This document shows, in pieces, positions 38,644 to 41,134 of a DNA stretch of 41,134 nucleotides. Under the pieces are notes generated by a model. That model was not told where the DNA came from. It did not search any database and saw only the letters and a program-made list of their open reading frames with translations. The stretch spans positions 1 to 41,134 of the forward strand of contig DYLZ01000005.1 of assembly GCA_020721775.1 (NCBI GenBank), in the 5' to 3' direction. The stretch's first letter is position 1, and each line of letters opens with the position of its first letter. The stretch is from Sulfurovum sp. (lineage in GTDB: Bacteria; Campylobacterota; Campylobacteria; Campylobacterales; Sulfurovaceae). The position numbers and the translations under genes were made by a program.

Positions 38644-38730
38644 TGTTTTTCCTTGAATAAGAGTAATTTTATCCTAATAATACCAAAGTTTTTTTAATGT
38701 TTCTTAAATTCGCGATAAATTGTTTAAAAA

Positions 38731-38766
38731 GTGGATTGGCAAACCCATCCTACGCGCCAATCACCA
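38731..38766. repeat. REP-like palindrome (GATTGGC-N15-GCCAATC containing CCCATCCTAC)
   Basis: GATTGGC 38734-38740 and GCCAATC 38756-38762; loop AAACCCATCCTACGC; the reverse strand carries GTAGGATGGGTTTGCC. Confidence 0.55.
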
Positions 38767-38777
38767 ATAGCTGCTCA

Positions 38778-40064
38778 CTACCGATTATTTAAATACTCTC
38801 TAACAACTTCCCTGTCATCGAAATGGTGCTTTACGCCTTTTATCTCTTGATAATCCTCGTCGCCTTTACCCAGTATCAATAGCGCTTCTCCTGCGCCAAG
38901 CTCGTCTATTGCTCTTTGTATTGCCTCTTTTCTCTCAATGATCACATTAACATTATCTTTACCCTCAAGCCCTGCCATAATTTCGCTAATGATAGCTTCA
39001 GGCTCCTCATCCCTCGGATTATCGCTTGTTACATATATCTTATTTGCAAATCGGCCTACGACCGCACCCATGCGAGGACGCTTAAGCTTATCTCTGTTTC
39101 CGCCTGCTCCAAATACCACTGAAAGCTTTTTGTCTTTCATGCTTTGAAGCACTTGAAGGATCCCGTCATCAGTATGGGCGAAATCCACGATAACCAAAGG
39201 ATCGCGGCTTACTACTTCCATTCTTCCGGCAACTCCGCCAAAATCCTCGACCACATCACATATCTGCTGTAATGGTTTATTTGTCAAAAGCGCTACGGCT
39301 CCGATTGCTGCCATTAAATTGTAAAGATTAAATAATCCTACCATATGCGAGTGGAATGTTGCTTCTTTTTCTAAATATTTTATATAAGCCGTAATCCCAT
39401 TTTGGAGTGAAAATGCCTGAACTTTAAATGTTGCAGGATTATCAACCCCGTAACTATAAGCATTGATAGGATTATATGTCAAATGCGCAAGATCGTCTTT
39501 ATTTAGCAACTTCATAGATCCATCTGCAAAAAACAGACTTTTTACCCTTCTATACTCTTCTATCGTTTTATGATAGTCAAGATGATCTGCGGTAACATTT
39601 GTATGAATTTTCAATGCAAATTCTATGCCTTCTATTCTTTTTTGCTCGATTGCATGTGAGCTTACTTCCATGATAAAATATCTACAGCCCATATCATATG
39701 CCTGTTTCATATGATATATTGTTTCAAAGACAGATGGCGTTGTCATTGATCTCTCTTTCAGTCTCTCTTCGTTTGCAAAAAATCCTCTAGTTCCCTGCAG
39801 CGCGACTTTTTCTCCAAGATCAAGCAAAATGGAATAGATAGCTCCACTCACAGTCGTTTTGCCATTAGTTCCTGTTACGCCTACAACTTTAAGATCATTG
39901 AGATCCCATATCTCTATAAGTTTATCGGGTGTGATACTCTCACTCTCTATCCCAGTCATATATTTACTATTTTGATTTGTTTGCAAAAGAAGAGTCTCGT
40001 CATCTATCTCTTTTGTATTATCTGTTATATAGTTGTATTTGAGGTATGAGAACGGGATCTTCAC
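38778..40064 (-). CDS. murE: UDP-N-acetylmuramoyl-L-alanyl-D-glutamate--2,6-diaminopimelate ligase (start revised)
   Basis: VVGVTGTNGKTTVSGAIYSIL, TTPSVFETIYHM, NVTADHLDYHKTIEEY, DNPRDEEPEAI (DAP-type DNPR). The ORF-track start at 40097 is TTG; the GTG at 40064 has AAGGA 5-6 nt upstream. Confidence 0.93.
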   Translation of the reverse strand: MKIPFSYLKYNYITDNTKEIDDETLLLQTNQNSKYMTGIESESITPDKLIEIWDLNDLKVVGVTGTNGKTTVSGAIYSILLDLGEKVALQGTRGFFANEERLKERSMTTPSVFETIYHMKQAYDMGCRYFIMEVSSHAIEQKRIEGIEFALKIHTNVTADHLDYHKTIEEYRRVKSLFFADGSMKLLNKDDLAHLTYNPINAYSYGVDNPATFKVQAFSLQNGITAYIKYLEKEATFHSHMVGLFNLYNLMAAIGAVALLTNKPLQQICDVVEDFGGVAGRMEVVSRDPLVIVDFAHTDDGILQVLQSMKDKKLSVVFGAGGNRDKLKRPRMGAVVGRFANKIYVTSDNPRDEEPEAIISEIMAGLEGKDNVNVIIERKEAIQRAIDELGAGEALLILGKGDEDYQEIKGVKHHFDDREVVREYLNNR

Positions 40065-40089
40065 TTTTATCCTTCGTATAATATATTTA

Positions 40090-40116
40090 TCAATCAAAGT
40101 TTAAAATATTGATTGA
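40090..40116. repeat. 8-bp perfect inverted repeat TCAATCAA-N11-TTGATTGA between murE and the IS110 element
   Basis: TCAATCAA 40090-40097; TTGATTGA 40109-40116. Confidence 0.7.
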
Positions 40117-40123
40117 GGTTCTA

Positions 40124-40290
40124 TAAAACTCATAGCTCTCACAAAAGCTAATAATAAACAAGTTTTTTCCTTTTAGGATGAAGATACCTACATATAAAAC
40201 GTCTTGTGTTAGCTTTATTAAATCATCTATAGGATGCTAAGGAGAGATTAAAAACTTCTACCTTTTATATAACGAAGCTATGAGATTTTA
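40124..40290 (+). ncRNA. Candidate IS110 bridge RNA region (structured 5' non-coding segment)
   Basis: TAAAACTCATAGCT (40124-40137) pairs with AGCTATGAG(A)TTTTA (40276-40290), 14 bp with a single-nt bulge. Nested AAAGCTAA (40144-40151)/TTAGCTTT (40209-40216), asymmetric 6x1 internal loop, then ACAAG (40158-40162)/CTTGT (40203-40207). Sits directly upstream of the IS110 transposase. Confidence 0.45.
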
Positions 40291-40316
40291 AACTATCACA
40301 AACCTTGGAGGAAATT

Positions 40317-41134
40317 ATGTATTATGTTGGAGTTGACATTGCTAAAGATAAACACTTCGTTTGTATTTTAGATACCTTAGGTGAAATTGCCTGTAAACCA
40401 TTCTGGATTTATAGTGATATTTCGGGTCTTAGAAAACTTCTTAAGCAATTAGCTGAACTCTCTTCGGATAGTAATGATTTTATCATTGGCATAGAATCAA
40501 CCGGGGCATTTAGCGAGAACTTTTATAGTTATATGAGTGATGAGAATTACAAAGTAGTTTTACTCAATTCATACCAAACTGCAAAGTATAGAGACTTCTC
40601 TACCATTAAAAAGATTAAGAATGATTCTATTGATGCTTATGTTATAGCCGAGCTTTTAGCTACCGGCAAATATAGATCAAGCTACATCAGTAATGAAGAT
40701 TATCACAATTTAAAAGTTTTAAACAGGCTCAAAAAATCATTGGATGATAAGATAAAAACGGTTAAAAGAGAGATATCAACTGTTATGGCTACAGTAAATC
40801 CTGAGATTGCCACTGTTTTTCCAAATATCTTTACAAAAACGGCATTGGCGATCATTAAAGCCTATCCAACAGCATTGGATATTCAAAAAGCTACGCCTAA
40901 AAAGCTAACCAAGCTGTTTCGCCATATTAAAGGTAATAACTTTGGCGATGAAAAGGCTAAGCGGTTAATCGAACTTGCCAAATCTTCCATCTATACAGGT
41001 CGAGCTTATGAATCAAGAGCTTTAATGATCAAGACTAATATTAGTATATTAGAGCTTTTATGTCAAGAAAAAGATGAAGTTGAAAAACAAATTAATGATT
41101 TAATCAACTCTAAACTTGATGATGATGCCTCCAA
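40317..41134 (+). CDS. IS110-family transposase (partial, C-terminus beyond window end)
   Basis: Not in ORF track (open at edge). MYYVGVDIAKDKHFVCILDTLGE..., IGIESTGAFSENFYSYM, KKIKNDSIDAYVIAELLATGKY (DEDD RuvC-like domain pattern); SD GGAGG at 40306-40312 region. Confidence 0.9.
   Translation, partial: MYYVGVDIAKDKHFVCILDTLGEIACKPFWIYSDISGLRKLLKQLAELSSDSNDFIIGIESTGAFSENFYSYMSDENYKVVLLNSYQTAKYRDFSTIKKIKNDSIDAYVIAELLATGKYRSSYISNEDYHNLKVLNRLKKSLDDKIKTVKREISTVMATVNPEIATVFPNIFTKTALAIIKAYPTALDIQKATPKKLTKLFRHIKGNNFGDEKAKRLIELAKSSIYTGRAYESRALMIKTNISILELLCQEKDEVEKQINDLINSKLDDDAS

Larger units (their letters stand above)
40124..41134 (+). mobile_element. IS110-family insertion sequence, left part only
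   Basis: Transposase plus structured left non-coding region. Exact left boundary not determinable by eye because IS110 elements lack obvious terminal inverted repeats; right end is outside the window. Confidence 0.7.

Noticed and set aside
1-41134. CRISPR arrays, rRNA, phage genes, toxin-antitoxin or anti-phage defence islands
   Set aside because: No regularly spaced repeats, rRNA-like sequence or hallmark genes seen; apart from the IS110 end and possibly the PTS pair, content is core-genome type.

Overview
AT-rich chromosomal window from a Campylobacterota (Epsilonproteobacteria) genome; a Sulfurimonas/Sulfurovum-type relative is inferred from gene content only. Layout: a 5'-truncated-by-window porin (-); miaA (+); a complete 14-gene complex I operon on the - strand (nuoA-B-C-D-[NuoE-like]-[NuoF/GltD fusion]-nuoG2-nuoG1-H-I-J-K-L-M-N, about 19496 down to 2169); a divergent + operon DUF2249 / NnrS-like membrane protein / DUF59 behind a well-positioned FNR-type box; a two-gene sugar PTS (HPr-EI fusion + IIC-IIB) with no IIA in the window; a secreted TPR protein; pcm; a Memo + AmrS (AmmeMemoRadiSam) pair; an AAA+ ATPase; an L,D-transpeptidase; nusA; an HP0268-like - miaB - DUF374 acyltransferase - Xer recombinase block; tilS, rimO, an ankyrin protein, panD, a thioredoxin-like 2Fe-2S ferredoxin and murE; and the left part of an IS110-family element cut off by the window end. 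The observations I rate highest are: (1) a long-range base-paired ~167-nt segment immediately upstream of the IS110 transposase, a bridge-RNA candidate; (2) the remodelled complex I electron-input module, with no FMN/NADH-binding NuoF domain, a GltD-like NAD(P)H/FAD module in its place, a Cys->Gly change in the N3-type motif, and two NuoG paralogs with different Fe-S ligand sets; (3) the DUF2249/NnrS-like/DUF59 operon with class II FNR-like promoter geometry. No tRNA, rRNA or CRISPR array was seen. No database search was run; all family names come from motif reading.
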